A stretch of DNA of 64,000 nucleotides from an uncultured Oscillospiraceae bacterium. Lineage in GTDB: Bacteria > Bacillota > Clostridia > Oscillospirales > Ruminococcaceae. Where the stretch lies: the NCBI GenBank assembly GCA_934481385.1, contig CAKSPD010000001.1:248001-312000 (forward strand). Reading direction: 5' to 3'. Under the pieces are notes generated by a model. The model had not been told where the DNA came from. It did no database searches and worked only from the letters and a program-made list of their open reading frames with translations. The translations under genes were made by a program, and so were the position numbers. Positions 55,089 through 62,760 of this stretch are shown piece by piece. Every line of letters starts with the position of its first letter. The stretch's first letter is position 1.

Positions 55089-57293
55089 TTATTCCTTAAC
55101 AGGAAGTTCCTTTAAAGAACCTGCGAGATACTGCTGGATTGCAAGAGCATCATTAGCTGTTACACCGTCACCAATACCCTGTACATCAGCATTTTTAAGT
55201 CCTTCATCAGTAAGCTTGTTGTTTTCAGCAGAACCTACATATGCTGCAACTGCAACTACATCGGCAACATCAACCTTGCCGTCAGCATTTGCGTCACCAT
55301 ATAATACATCATCGCTTGTACCGCCGATTTCTGTAACTTCTCCGTCAATGCTGTAACTTGTTGCCTTGCATGTTGCATCAGTAGTTTCAGAGTTAGGCCA
55401 CCAAATCTGGAATTCAACAGTTTCAACACCGTCAGGAATATCAAATGATATAACAGCATTGCCGTTCTTATCAAATTCCTTTACTTCCCACTTTGATGAA
55501 ATCCATTTTGTACCTTCAGCATAACCAAAACAGCCGTTTGCAAGTGCATAGTCAGCAGGATTGATATTTATAGTTACATCAAGCTTTTTACCGCCCTTTG
55601 TATCAATAGAAATCTTAAAGATTTCCGGTTCAGTAGTTGTAGTAGTTGTAACTGTTTCTGTTGGCTTTGTAGCAGTAGTAGCTGTTGTAACTGTCGGTTC
55701 TGTCGGGTCTGTCGGGTCAGTACCTTCTGATGATTCATAGCTGTAAAGATTTTCAGGAAGTTCATCAAGAGTAATGCAGTAATCACTTTGATACATTGTT
55801 GTCAAATCTTCAACAGTATTGAAAACAGGGTTTGAAAGGAAGTTTGTGCTTTCTGAACCTCCGTCATACCACGGGCAGAAATAGAGCCAGCCTGCTTTTT
55901 CTGCAAGCATGTTTTCAAGAGTAGGTATGCTGTCATTCTCAGACATAGCTACCATTTTTTTGCCTTCATACATATCAACAAGGTTATAGAATGTTCCGCT
56001 TATAGCACTGTCGTTATGAGAAAGAACAGCATTTCCTGTTGACCAGTCTGTACAGTTATATTTATCATATGCGACAAGGTCTACATATTCATCGCCCGGA
56101 TACCAGTTCTTAGAAGTAGAATAAGCATAGCTGTTCCATTCCCATATTATATTATGAAGTCCGTAATCATTTGTGAGAGTATCGTATGTCAGTTTCCAAA
56201 GTTCCTTGTATACGGCTGAACCTGATTTGCCCCACCAGAACCATGAACCTGTTTCACCGCCGCCGCCTTCTGCTTCGTGGAGAGGTCTGAGGATTATCGG
56301 AACATTTGCGTCCTGAAGTTCCTTCAATGCAGATGCAAGACTTTCAAGGCAAGCCATATAGTAAAGGTTTTCCTTAGAGCCTTCTTCAAGAACCTTTGAT
56401 GTATCGAAATCAGTTTTCTTAGGGTCATATGTAGCATTTGACCAGTCAACCTTTGTTTCGCCCATTACATAGTTTTCAAAATCACATGGAACTGTAACAT
56501 GCCATGATGCTGTTACGATACCGTTTTTATTTTTAGCCCAGTCAATCATACGGTCTGTTGTACCGTCATCGCTTCCGTAAAGGATATTTGCCTGATTAAG
56601 AAAATCGAAGCCTCTGATTGCCGGATATTCACCTGTTTTATCCTTTATATATTCAAACTCATATTCAAAGTTATGAGGGCCGTACTGATAAATTTCCTGC
56701 TGACCTGAAATTACATGCTTTCCGTAAACATCAGCAAGATAATTCATAAGTGACTGTGTTTCAGCAGTAGCCTTGCTGTCTGAAAGCTTGTTTGATGATG
56801 TAAGTGCAGGAAGTGTAGCTTCTTCAACCTTGATATAGTCGAGATAAGTCCAGCCCCAGCTTGATTTTACTGTAATAGTATTGTCACCGGCATTAAGCTT
56901 GAACTTTCCTATTTCAGTTTCAACAACACCTTTCTTGTTTTCAACGAATGAAATTTGACCCTGGTCAACATCGTTGATAAGAAGATTGTGAGTTTTTGCT
57001 CCATATGGTGTATATGTAGCAATTGTAAGAGTATACATACCGGTTTCCTTGACATTTACATTAACAGTAGCAGTTTCGCCTGCATTTTCAAGGAATACGA
57101 GCTGACCGCTTACACCGCTTACGGCGTTTCCGTCCTTATCGCCGTCAAAAGCCTTGGCATCAACAAGAGTACCGTCTTCAAATTCATATTTGCCACTCTC
57201 TGCAAAAACAGGAACGATTGCAAGTGCATTCAACGCAAGTGCAGATGCAACAATGGCAGAACTGAATTTCTTTAAACTTTTTTTAAAACCCAT
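55089..57293 (-). CDS. Secreted GH26 beta-mannanase with CBM35-like and dockerin domains
   Basis: 734 aa. Signal peptide 1-31 (cut after VFA). Residues 35-158 form a CBM35-like beta-sandwich (KYEFEDGTLVDA...YLDYIKVEEA). GH26 covers about 165-515: the acid/base Glu is E340 in RPLHEAEGG and the nucleophile is E452 in MSENDSIP; EWNSYAY is also typical. A Thr/Pro linker (525-555) leads to a second beta-rich module (557-655), possibly a CBM. A type I dockerin follows (663-734: GDANADGKVDVADVV and ADVQGIGDGVTANDAL). It cuts beta-mannan as part of a cellulosome. The ATG at 57293 has GGAGG 8 bp before it. Confidence 0.93.
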   Translation of the reverse strand: MGFKKSLKKFSSAIVASALALNALAIVPVFAESGKYEFEDGTLVDAKAFDGDKDGNAVSGVSGQLVFLENAGETATVNVNVKETGMYTLTIATYTPYGAKTHNLLINDVDQGQISFVENKKGVVETEIGKFKLNAGDNTITVKSSWGWTYLDYIKVEEATLPALTSSNKLSDSKATAETQSLMNYLADVYGKHVISGQQEIYQYGPHNFEYEFEYIKDKTGEYPAIRGFDFLNQANILYGSDDGTTDRMIDWAKNKNGIVTASWHVTVPCDFENYVMGETKVDWSNATYDPKKTDFDTSKVLEEGSKENLYYMACLESLASALKELQDANVPIILRPLHEAEGGGGETGSWFWWGKSGSAVYKELWKLTYDTLTNDYGLHNIIWEWNSYAYSTSKNWYPGDEYVDLVAYDKYNCTDWSTGNAVLSHNDSAISGTFYNLVDMYEGKKMVAMSENDSIPTLENMLAEKAGWLYFCPWYDGGSESTNFLSNPVFNTVEDLTTMYQSDYCITLDELPENLYSYESSEGTDPTDPTEPTVTTATTATKPTETVTTTTTTEPEIFKISIDTKGGKKLDVTININPADYALANGCFGYAEGTKWISSKWEVKEFDKNGNAVISFDIPDGVETVEFQIWWPNSETTDATCKATSYSIDGEVTEIGGTSDDVLYGDANADGKVDVADVVAVAAYVGSAENNKLTDEGLKNADVQGIGDGVTANDALAIQQYLAGSLKELPVKE

Positions 57294-57324
57294 TTCTATT
57301 ACCTCCAATAATAATTATACGTTC

Positions 57325-57353
57325 ATTATAATATATTTTTTTCCCAATGTCAA
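57325..57353 (-). promoter_or_regulatory. Mannanase promoter
   Basis: Minus strand TTGACA (57353-57348), 17 bp spacer, TATAAT (57330-57325), lying between the AraC gene and the mannanase gene. Confidence 0.85.
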
Positions 57354-57378
57354 TATAAAAATATGCAAAATATAGAAA

Positions 57379-58161
57379 TTAACCCTGAATATTTTTTCTG
57401 TATACTGTGGGAGTAACTCCGACAACTTTTTTAAACTGTCTCATAAAATGTTCATCGCTGTCATATCCGCACATAACAGCAACCTGTGAAACGGTGCAGG
57501 AAGTAGTGCTTAAAATTTCCCTTGCCTTGTCGGTTTTGCTGACAATAACATCAGATATACAGGATATTCCGAATGTTTCACGATATATACGCTGAAAATA
57601 TGAACGTGACATATTGACTTCTGATGCCATAAGCTCAACAGTCCACTTTATATGCGGATTTCGGTATATTTTCTGACGCAGTTCAAGGAGTTCGCTGTAA
57701 TGAGGGTCAGATGTCTGCGGAAAAATTCCCCTTATACCGTTTGTTTCGCTGATTTTTATCAGAATAGTTTTCAGAAGGCTGTCTATCATTTTTGTTTTGT
57801 TAGTACCTGCGGAATAAAATTCATTTGTGAGATTTCTTATAAGCTCACTCAGAAAATTAACATCAGTATATCTTATAACAGTATCAAGAGGAATATCAAG
57901 GGCGGAAAAAAAGTCATTTTCTCCGCCTATTCCAAAGCAAACCCAGTCATATATAAAAATATCCTCATCAGAATGCAAATCTATATCAGAATTTATATCA
58001 TATATTATAACAGTATCGCAATCTGCTGATATTTCAGCTCCGTTTATTTTCAGAATACATGGACTTTTAAAAAGTATAAGCAGATAATTTTCCATACCGT
58101 TTTTAACAAGACTGTAATTTCTGCCATGTATTGTATTATATCCTATACCTGATATATTCAC
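57379..58161 (-). CDS. AraC family transcriptional regulator
   Basis: 260 aa from GTG 58161. An N-terminal cupin-like sensing domain (about 1-150) is followed by two helix-turn-helix units (about 165-258): IKWTVELMASEVNMSRSYFQRIYRE and VSQVAVMCGYDSDEHFMRQFKKVVGVTP. AraC proteins next to polysaccharidase genes often respond to sugars. It sits just before the mannanase, which has its own promoter, so regulation of it is likely but not shown. Overlap with mpg is 4 bases (GTGA). A TTG one codon upstream is too near GAGGTG. Confidence 0.88.
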   Translation of the reverse strand: MNISGIGYNTIHGRNYSLVKNGMENYLLILFKSPCILKINGAEISADCDTVIIYDINSDIDLHSDEDIFIYDWVCFGIGGENDFFSALDIPLDTVIRYTDVNFLSELIRNLTNEFYSAGTNKTKMIDSLLKTILIKISETNGIRGIFPQTSDPHYSELLELRQKIYRNPHIKWTVELMASEVNMSRSYFQRIYRETFGISCISDVIVSKTDKAREILSTTSCTVSQVAVMCGYDSDEHFMRQFKKVVGVTPTVYRKNIQG

Positions 58162-58670
58162 CAAATCACCTCAATAAACCGCCACTCAATATTTTTCCAG
58201 TAATCACCTGCATAATCTATTCCGACTCTTGAAGCAGTTTTTATATCAGGTCTGTATCCGTTATCTTCAATCCATATATCAGAATTTTTACATATATCCG
58301 TATTATTAAAGCTCTTGTCTATCTGAAGATATTTTGTAAGTTTAGCAGGCCCGTTGCAATCATCTCCGGCTCTCAGAAGTACACACTGCGGATTATCTTT
58401 TTCACCCGTAACAATATTCATAAGCCAGTGCATACCGTAACAGAGATAAATATATATCATACCGCTTTCACCGTAAAGAACTTCCGTTCTCGGAGTACGT
58501 CCCTTTGATGCATGACAGGCTTTGTCTTCTTCACCTCTGTAAGCCTCTGTTTCTGTTATACGCACACGCATTTCCGTACCGTCCGAAAATCTGCGGACAA
58601 GTATTTTCCCTACCAAATCAGGAGCAACTTCAAGGCAGTCACGCTTAAAGAAATCCTTTTCAAGCCTCAT
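58158..58670 (-). CDS. mpg: DNA-3-methyladenine glycosylase (AAG/MPG type)
   Basis: 170 aa. It removes alkylated purines in base excision repair. FFKRDCLEVAPDLVGKILVR is the start, RITETEAYRGEEDKACHA the active-site Glu region, then YGESGMIYIYLCYGMHWLMNIVT and LLRAGDD. It is shorter than the usual 190-200, as the C-terminus is trimmed. It lies between rqcH (gap 2 bp) and araC (4-base overlap). Confidence 0.9.
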   Translation of the reverse strand: MRLEKDFFKRDCLEVAPDLVGKILVRRFSDGTEMRVRITETEAYRGEEDKACHASKGRTPRTEVLYGESGMIYIYLCYGMHWLMNIVTGEKDNPQCVLLRAGDDCNGPAKLTKYLQIDKSFNNTDICKNSDIWIEDNGYRPDIKTASRVGIDYAGDYWKNIEWRFIEVIW

Positions 58671-58672
58671 TA

Positions 58673-60427
58673 TTATTTTACCCTTAACCTTTCTGCAAGT
58701 TCTGAATCAGGTTTTACAAATGCTGTTTTATAATTAGTGAAAATTACTTTCCCCGGTTTAGCTCCTGACGGTTTCTTTACATATTTTGCAAGGCAGTAAT
58801 CAACCGGAACAAGGTTTGAATCCTTTCCACGACTATTTACTGATGCAATTATGCAAGCCTCCTCAACAGTTTTATCAGGAGGTGTTTCACCGTCTGTGAG
58901 TATAAGAACGTGAGAACCTGTTATAAGCTGTGTGTGTAGCCATATATCAGATTTTTCAGCAAGTTTCAATGATAATTTATCATTCTGAATATTATTTCTG
59001 CCGACAAGTATCGTGAAACCGTCACTTGATTTATATTCAACCGGTGGCAGTGATTTTTCGGGCTTGCCCTTCCGGAATGATGATTTTATATATCCCTGTT
59101 CAGAAAGTTCAAGCCTTAACTGTGTTATTTCGTTTTCAGTTGTAGCTCTTGTAAGAGCATCAAAAACGCTGTCTATATACTGAAGTTCCTCTTTACCTTT
59201 TTCAATCTGTTCTGCAAGCTTTTTTTCAGCAGTTGCAGATTTTTTATATTCATTGTAATAATGCTGAATATTCTGTGAGGGAGTTTTCATAGCATCAAGC
59301 TTTATTTCGATTTCAGGATAATTTTCATCATAGAAATTATTTGTCACAAGGACAGTATCGCCTTTATGAATTTTATATATTTCAGCAGAAAGCAAATCAC
59401 CATAAAGCTTATAAATATCACGGTTTCCGCACTGTTCAAGTTCTTCTGACTGAACTGCAATTCTTCTTGATATTCTCTCATTGAGATTTACAAGAAGTTT
59501 GAAAAGGTCATTTGCCCTCTGTTTCATACGGACAGCCAAATCACGCTGTGCATAAAAGGCATCAAGAAGTTCTGAGGCTGAATTATATTCACATGTCTGC
59601 ATAAGATTTCCATACTGCTGTATATTTATAAAGCTGAAATCTTTCAGTATACCGTCATTATCCCTGACAACAGTAAAACAGCATTTCCTGTTTAAAAGCA
59701 TATCACGGCATTTTTCAATTTTAAGCATAAGGCGGTTTATATGTTCGGGGGTTATATCAGATGATTTCAGATATTCGCCCTTTGATGTATAATATGCCCA
59801 TTCCCTTGCAAGTATCGGAGAAATTCCCTCGAATACTTTTATAAGAGCTTTTGAAAGTTCTGCGGGTTCGGTTGATTTTATTCTGTTTGCAATTGTTATT
59901 TTATCAGCTTCAAGAAAATTCAGTCTTTCTTCTCTCGGGGGGAGCTGATAACATGTATTCGGGAGAATTATTCTTTCTCTTGACATTTCGGGGTCAACAC
60001 GTTTTATACTGTCAATTATTTTCCCCTCCTGATTGATTACAACAAGATTTGAACATCTTCCCATAATTTCACAGGCAAGCGTTATTGTTACAACATCACC
60101 AAGTTCATTTACACATTCAAAATCAAGATATAAAATTCTTTCAAGACCGTCCTGACGTATATCAATAAGCTTTCCGCCTCCTATATGCTTTCTGAGGAGC
60201 ATACAGAACATAGGCGGAGTTTTAGGATTGTCAACTGAAATTTTAGTTATATGGACTCTGCTGTTGTTTGCATTGGCAGATATAAGAAGTCTGTAAGCTC
60301 CCTGTCTTGTACGCAGTCCGATTATTATTTCATCACGAGAGGGCTGATATACCTTTTCAACACGGCTTCCTTTTAAAAATTCTGTTTCAGATTTTACTGC
60401 ATAGAGAAAAGCTCCGTCAAGTGCCAT
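58673..60427 (-). CDS. rqcH: Ribosome quality control factor RqcH (NFACT family)
   Basis: 584 aa. RqcH binds stalled 50S subunits with peptidyl-tRNA and adds C-terminal alanine tails to mark nascent chains for decay. The start MALDGAFLYAVKSETEFLKGSRVEKVYQP begins the NFACT-N domain. A long helical or coiled-coil middle (about 290-430) and the NFACT-R domain (SSDGFTILVGRNNIQND; WLHTQLITGSHVLI) follow. Older names call it a fibronectin-binding protein. It is 14 bp after the TrmK-NIF3 gene. Confidence 0.93.
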   Translation of the reverse strand: MALDGAFLYAVKSETEFLKGSRVEKVYQPSRDEIIIGLRTRQGAYRLLISANANNSRVHITKISVDNPKTPPMFCMLLRKHIGGGKLIDIRQDGLERILYLDFECVNELGDVVTITLACEIMGRCSNLVVINQEGKIIDSIKRVDPEMSRERIILPNTCYQLPPREERLNFLEADKITIANRIKSTEPAELSKALIKVFEGISPILAREWAYYTSKGEYLKSSDITPEHINRLMLKIEKCRDMLLNRKCCFTVVRDNDGILKDFSFINIQQYGNLMQTCEYNSASELLDAFYAQRDLAVRMKQRANDLFKLLVNLNERISRRIAVQSEELEQCGNRDIYKLYGDLLSAEIYKIHKGDTVLVTNNFYDENYPEIEIKLDAMKTPSQNIQHYYNEYKKSATAEKKLAEQIEKGKEELQYIDSVFDALTRATTENEITQLRLELSEQGYIKSSFRKGKPEKSLPPVEYKSSDGFTILVGRNNIQNDKLSLKLAEKSDIWLHTQLITGSHVLILTDGETPPDKTVEEACIIASVNSRGKDSNLVPVDYCLAKYVKKPSGAKPGKVIFTNYKTAFVKPDSELAERLRVK

Positions 60428-60441
60428 TAAAAAAATCCTTT

Positions 60442-61875
60442 CTAAATGAGATATTTTACTGGGTCAGCAGAAGATTCTGCAATTTTTGTTTCGATAAACG
60501 GGAAATTTGCATCAAGAACATTTTTAAGATGTTCAAGAACAATGTTTTCTGTATGGAAATGACCGCAGTCAAAAAGTGTAAGATATTTATCATTTGCGGA
60601 AATCCATACATCATGTTTAATATCACCTGTTATAAATGCGTCACATTCCTTTTCAATAACTTCATCAAGCATTGAACCGCCTGAACCTGAACAAAATGCT
60701 ATTCTCAGAATTTCACTGTTCTCACAGCAGTATTTTATTACTTTACAGCCGAATATTTCCTTTAGAATTTCCGCAAGTTTTTCAGATGAAACAGGTTTTA
60801 CAAGATTGCATATTCCGCCTATTTCATCAAGGGGTTCAAAAGATGATATTTCAAGCTTTTCTGAAAGTTTTTTTGCTATAACTCCGTTAGTTCCGTCCTC
60901 TGCAATATCAAGATTCGTATGCATACATATTGCACTGATATTATTTTTTACAAGTCTGTAAACAACAGAATCAGAAGTTACTGATTTAAGCGGATTAAAT
61001 ATTACAGGGTGGTGAGATATAATCATATCTGCCCTGTTTCTCATACCCTCACAAACTGATTCCTTCGTTATATCAAGGCTGAGCAGAATTTTATTTACAA
61101 CTTCACTTTTATCTCCGGCAAGATAACCTGAATTGTCCCATTTTTCCTGAGTGCTGAACGGATAAATTTCATCAAGAATATTATATATATCCTTTCCGCA
61201 AAGTGAATCAAAACCGGAAAGAAATTTCATACGCATCAATAATTCTTTTTTTTCAGAACCTTCAGATATTTTTCCCGATTTTATAAGTCCGTCTGATATT
61301 TTTTCAAGCTTGTTAATCTGAACATCAAGATATTTTTTTGAAATATCAAGGCTGAAATCAAGATGACCGACAATTGATGAAAATTCAGAAAGCTTTACAC
61401 TGTCACCGCAGTAAACGGCATTTATAACAGTATATATAAAACTTCCGTCCCTTACAGCTTTTTCGGATTTTATTTTATATCCATATTTATAAAGCCATGT
61501 TCTGAGATACGGAGCTTTCGTCATAGGCTGTAATATGAGATTTACATTATTTTTAACCCACTCGCAGTTATCTATAATATCTGCAATAGTTTCTCCGCCC
61601 ATACCTGCAATTATAACATCAGATATATTTTCACCTGAAATTCTTTCAAGGCCGTCTGAAAGAATCAAATCAACCTTATCAGAAAGATTATATTTCTTTA
61701 CGGTGTTTTCAGCAAATTCAAGAGGTTTGACGTTTATGTCAGATGCAATTACATGACTGCATTTTCCGTTTTTTATCAGTTCACATGCAAGATATGCGTG
61801 GTCTGTTCCGACATCGCAGGCTGTACCTTTACCGCTTACATACTCTGTACATGCTTTCAGTCTTTCATTAAGCAC
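60442..61875 (-). CDS. Fusion of tRNA adenine-22 N1-methyltransferase (TrmK) and NIF3-like protein
   Basis: 477 aa from GTG 61875, 8 bp after AAGGAG. Residues 1-220 are TrmK: LNERLKACTEYVSGKGTACDVGTDHAYLACEL (SAM site), VIASDINVKPLEFA, and DVIIAGMGGETIADII. Residues 235-477 are the NIF3/DUF34 dinuclear-metal protein: KWDNSGYLAGD, MIISHHPVIFNPL, ICMHTNLDIAEDG and FDCGHFHTENIVLEHL, with metal-binding His. In most Firmicutes these are two adjacent genes (yqfN, yqfO); here one frame covers both. TrmK methylates A22 of tRNA; NIF3's substrate is not established. The upstream in-frame ATG (61944) would add 23 unlikely residues across a terminator. Confidence 0.9.
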   Translation of the reverse strand: MLNERLKACTEYVSGKGTACDVGTDHAYLACELIKNGKCSHVIASDINVKPLEFAENTVKKYNLSDKVDLILSDGLERISGENISDVIIAGMGGETIADIIDNCEWVKNNVNLILQPMTKAPYLRTWLYKYGYKIKSEKAVRDGSFIYTVINAVYCGDSVKLSEFSSIVGHLDFSLDISKKYLDVQINKLEKISDGLIKSGKISEGSEKKELLMRMKFLSGFDSLCGKDIYNILDEIYPFSTQEKWDNSGYLAGDKSEVVNKILLSLDITKESVCEGMRNRADMIISHHPVIFNPLKSVTSDSVVYRLVKNNISAICMHTNLDIAEDGTNGVIAKKLSEKLEISSFEPLDEIGGICNLVKPVSSEKLAEILKEIFGCKVIKYCCENSEILRIAFCSGSGGSMLDEVIEKECDAFITGDIKHDVWISANDKYLTLFDCGHFHTENIVLEHLKNVLDANFPFIETKIAESSADPVKYLI

Positions 61876-61898
61876 AAAATCACTCCTTAAACAAAAAA

Positions 61899-61927
61899 GG
61901 GCAGACTGAAAAAAATTCAGACTGCCC
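61899..61927 (-). terminator. Terminator of the DUF1858 gene
   Basis: GGGCAGACTGAA at 61899-61910 pairs with TTCAGACTGCCC at 61916-61927 with one mismatch. On the minus strand TTTTTTG follows. It lies 20 bp past the DUF1858 stop. Confidence 0.8.
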
Positions 61928-61946
61928 CCGCCTTTACGGCACAATT

Positions 61947-62147
61947 TTACTTTGCGGAAAAATGAGCGTTCAGCTTTGCAACGAGTTCATCAGCATCTGT
62001 TCCATGAACCATACATGCATCAGCAACGGATTCTCCTCTTGATGCAGGACAGCCAAGGCAGTGCATACCGATTTCGAGGAAATACGGTGCAACAGTAGCA
62101 TCAGCATCAAGAATATCGCCTATAATAGTATCTTTAGTAACAACCAT
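61947..62147 (-). CDS. DUF1858 redox-disulfide domain protein
   Basis: 66 aa from the ATG at 62147. The pattern TIIGDILDADATVAPYFLEIGMHCLGCPAS has the CxxC (CLGC) expected for the DUF1858 / hybrid-cluster-protein-associated domain. Such small proteins occur alone or fused to [4Fe-4S] proteins in anaerobes, with a probable redox or scaffold role. The open frame extends 19 codons upstream, but AAGGAAAGGAATG before 62147 supports the shorter start. The promoter 62196-62223 is its own. Confidence 0.85.
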   Translation of the reverse strand: MVVTKDTIIGDILDADATVAPYFLEIGMHCLGCPASRGESVADACMVHGTDADELVAKLNAHFSAK

Positions 62148-62195
62148 TTTAAAAACATTCCTTTCCTTTTTTATATTCTGTGAACTTGCGAAAAA

Positions 62196-62223
62196 ATTAT
62201 ACATAAGCTTTAAAAAAAGTCAA
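62196..62223 (-). promoter_or_regulatory. DUF1858 gene promoter
   Basis: Minus strand TTGACT (62223-62218), 16 bp spacer, TATAAT (62201-62196). The -35 lies inside the T-rich tail of the upstream gene's terminator. Confidence 0.75.
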
Positions 62224-62224
62224 A

Positions 62225-62244
62225 GCACAGCTTAAAGGCTGTGC
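62225..62244 (-). terminator. Terminator of the small zinc-ribbon gene
   Basis: GCACAGC at 62225-62231 pairs with GCTGTGC at 62238-62244. On the minus strand TTTGACTTTTTTT follows. Confidence 0.75.
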
Positions 62245-62259
62245 AATGAAATTTTTAAA

Positions 62260-62535
62260 TTAGTTCTGGTCTTTTTTTGCAAAGCATTCACTGCAATAGA
62301 TTGGCTTGCCTTCCTTTGGTTCAAAAGGAACTTTAGCTTCCTTACCGCATGAAGCACAAATGCCTGTATACATAACTCTGCCGTTCTTGTTAGCATTTTT
62401 TCTTGCATCACGGCAAGCCTTGCATCTCTGCGGTTCATTTTCAAAACCTTTTTCAGCATAGAATTCCTGTTCGCCGGCAGTGAAAACGAATTCTTTTCCG
62501 CATTCCTTGCAGACTAATGTCTTGTCTTCGTACAT
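62260..62535 (-). CDS. Small double zinc-ribbon protein
   Basis: 91 aa. Two CxxC ribbons are seen: CKECGKEF..CKACRDARKN (about 9-48) and CASCGKEAKVPF...YCSECFAKK (about 60-88). The first follows the pattern of the probable zinc-binding CxxC family (zinc-ribbon PF13451 type). The second resembles the CxxC-containing ribbon of the same family. It probably binds zinc and may bind nucleic acid or protein. It has its own promoter, 62618-62646. Confidence 0.85.
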   Translation of the reverse strand: MYEDKTLVCKECGKEFVFTAGEQEFYAEKGFENEPQRCKACRDARKNANKNGRVMYTGICASCGKEAKVPFEPKEGKPIYCSECFAKKDQN

Positions 62536-62617
62536 GATAATATACCTCGCTTAAAATATTTGGAACATGGACTTAAATAAAGTCTGTTCAAACAGCATAA
62601 TATGCTGTTTGATATTA

Positions 62618-62646
62618 ATTATACAGTTAAAAGTAAAATTTGTCAA
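62618..62646 (-). promoter_or_regulatory. Zinc-ribbon gene promoter
   Basis: Minus strand TTGACA (62646-62641), 17 bp spacer, TATAAT (62623-62618): a perfect consensus. The leader of about 75 nt has a CAGCATAATATGCTG palindrome (near 62592-62606). Confidence 0.85.
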
Positions 62647-62760
62647 TGACTTTTTGGATAAAAAATATATATATGACAGAAAAACGTCATATTCTCCATA
62701 AATAGCTACTCAAAACTGGGCAATTTGCACATCAAAAGCATAAAAACAGCTTTTCAGTGA
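62647..62760. other. Stretch between the coiled-coil gene and the zinc-ribbon promoter
   Basis: It is AT-rich with no open frame. No clear T-tract terminator is seen after the coiled-coil gene's stop at 62761. Confidence 0.4.
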
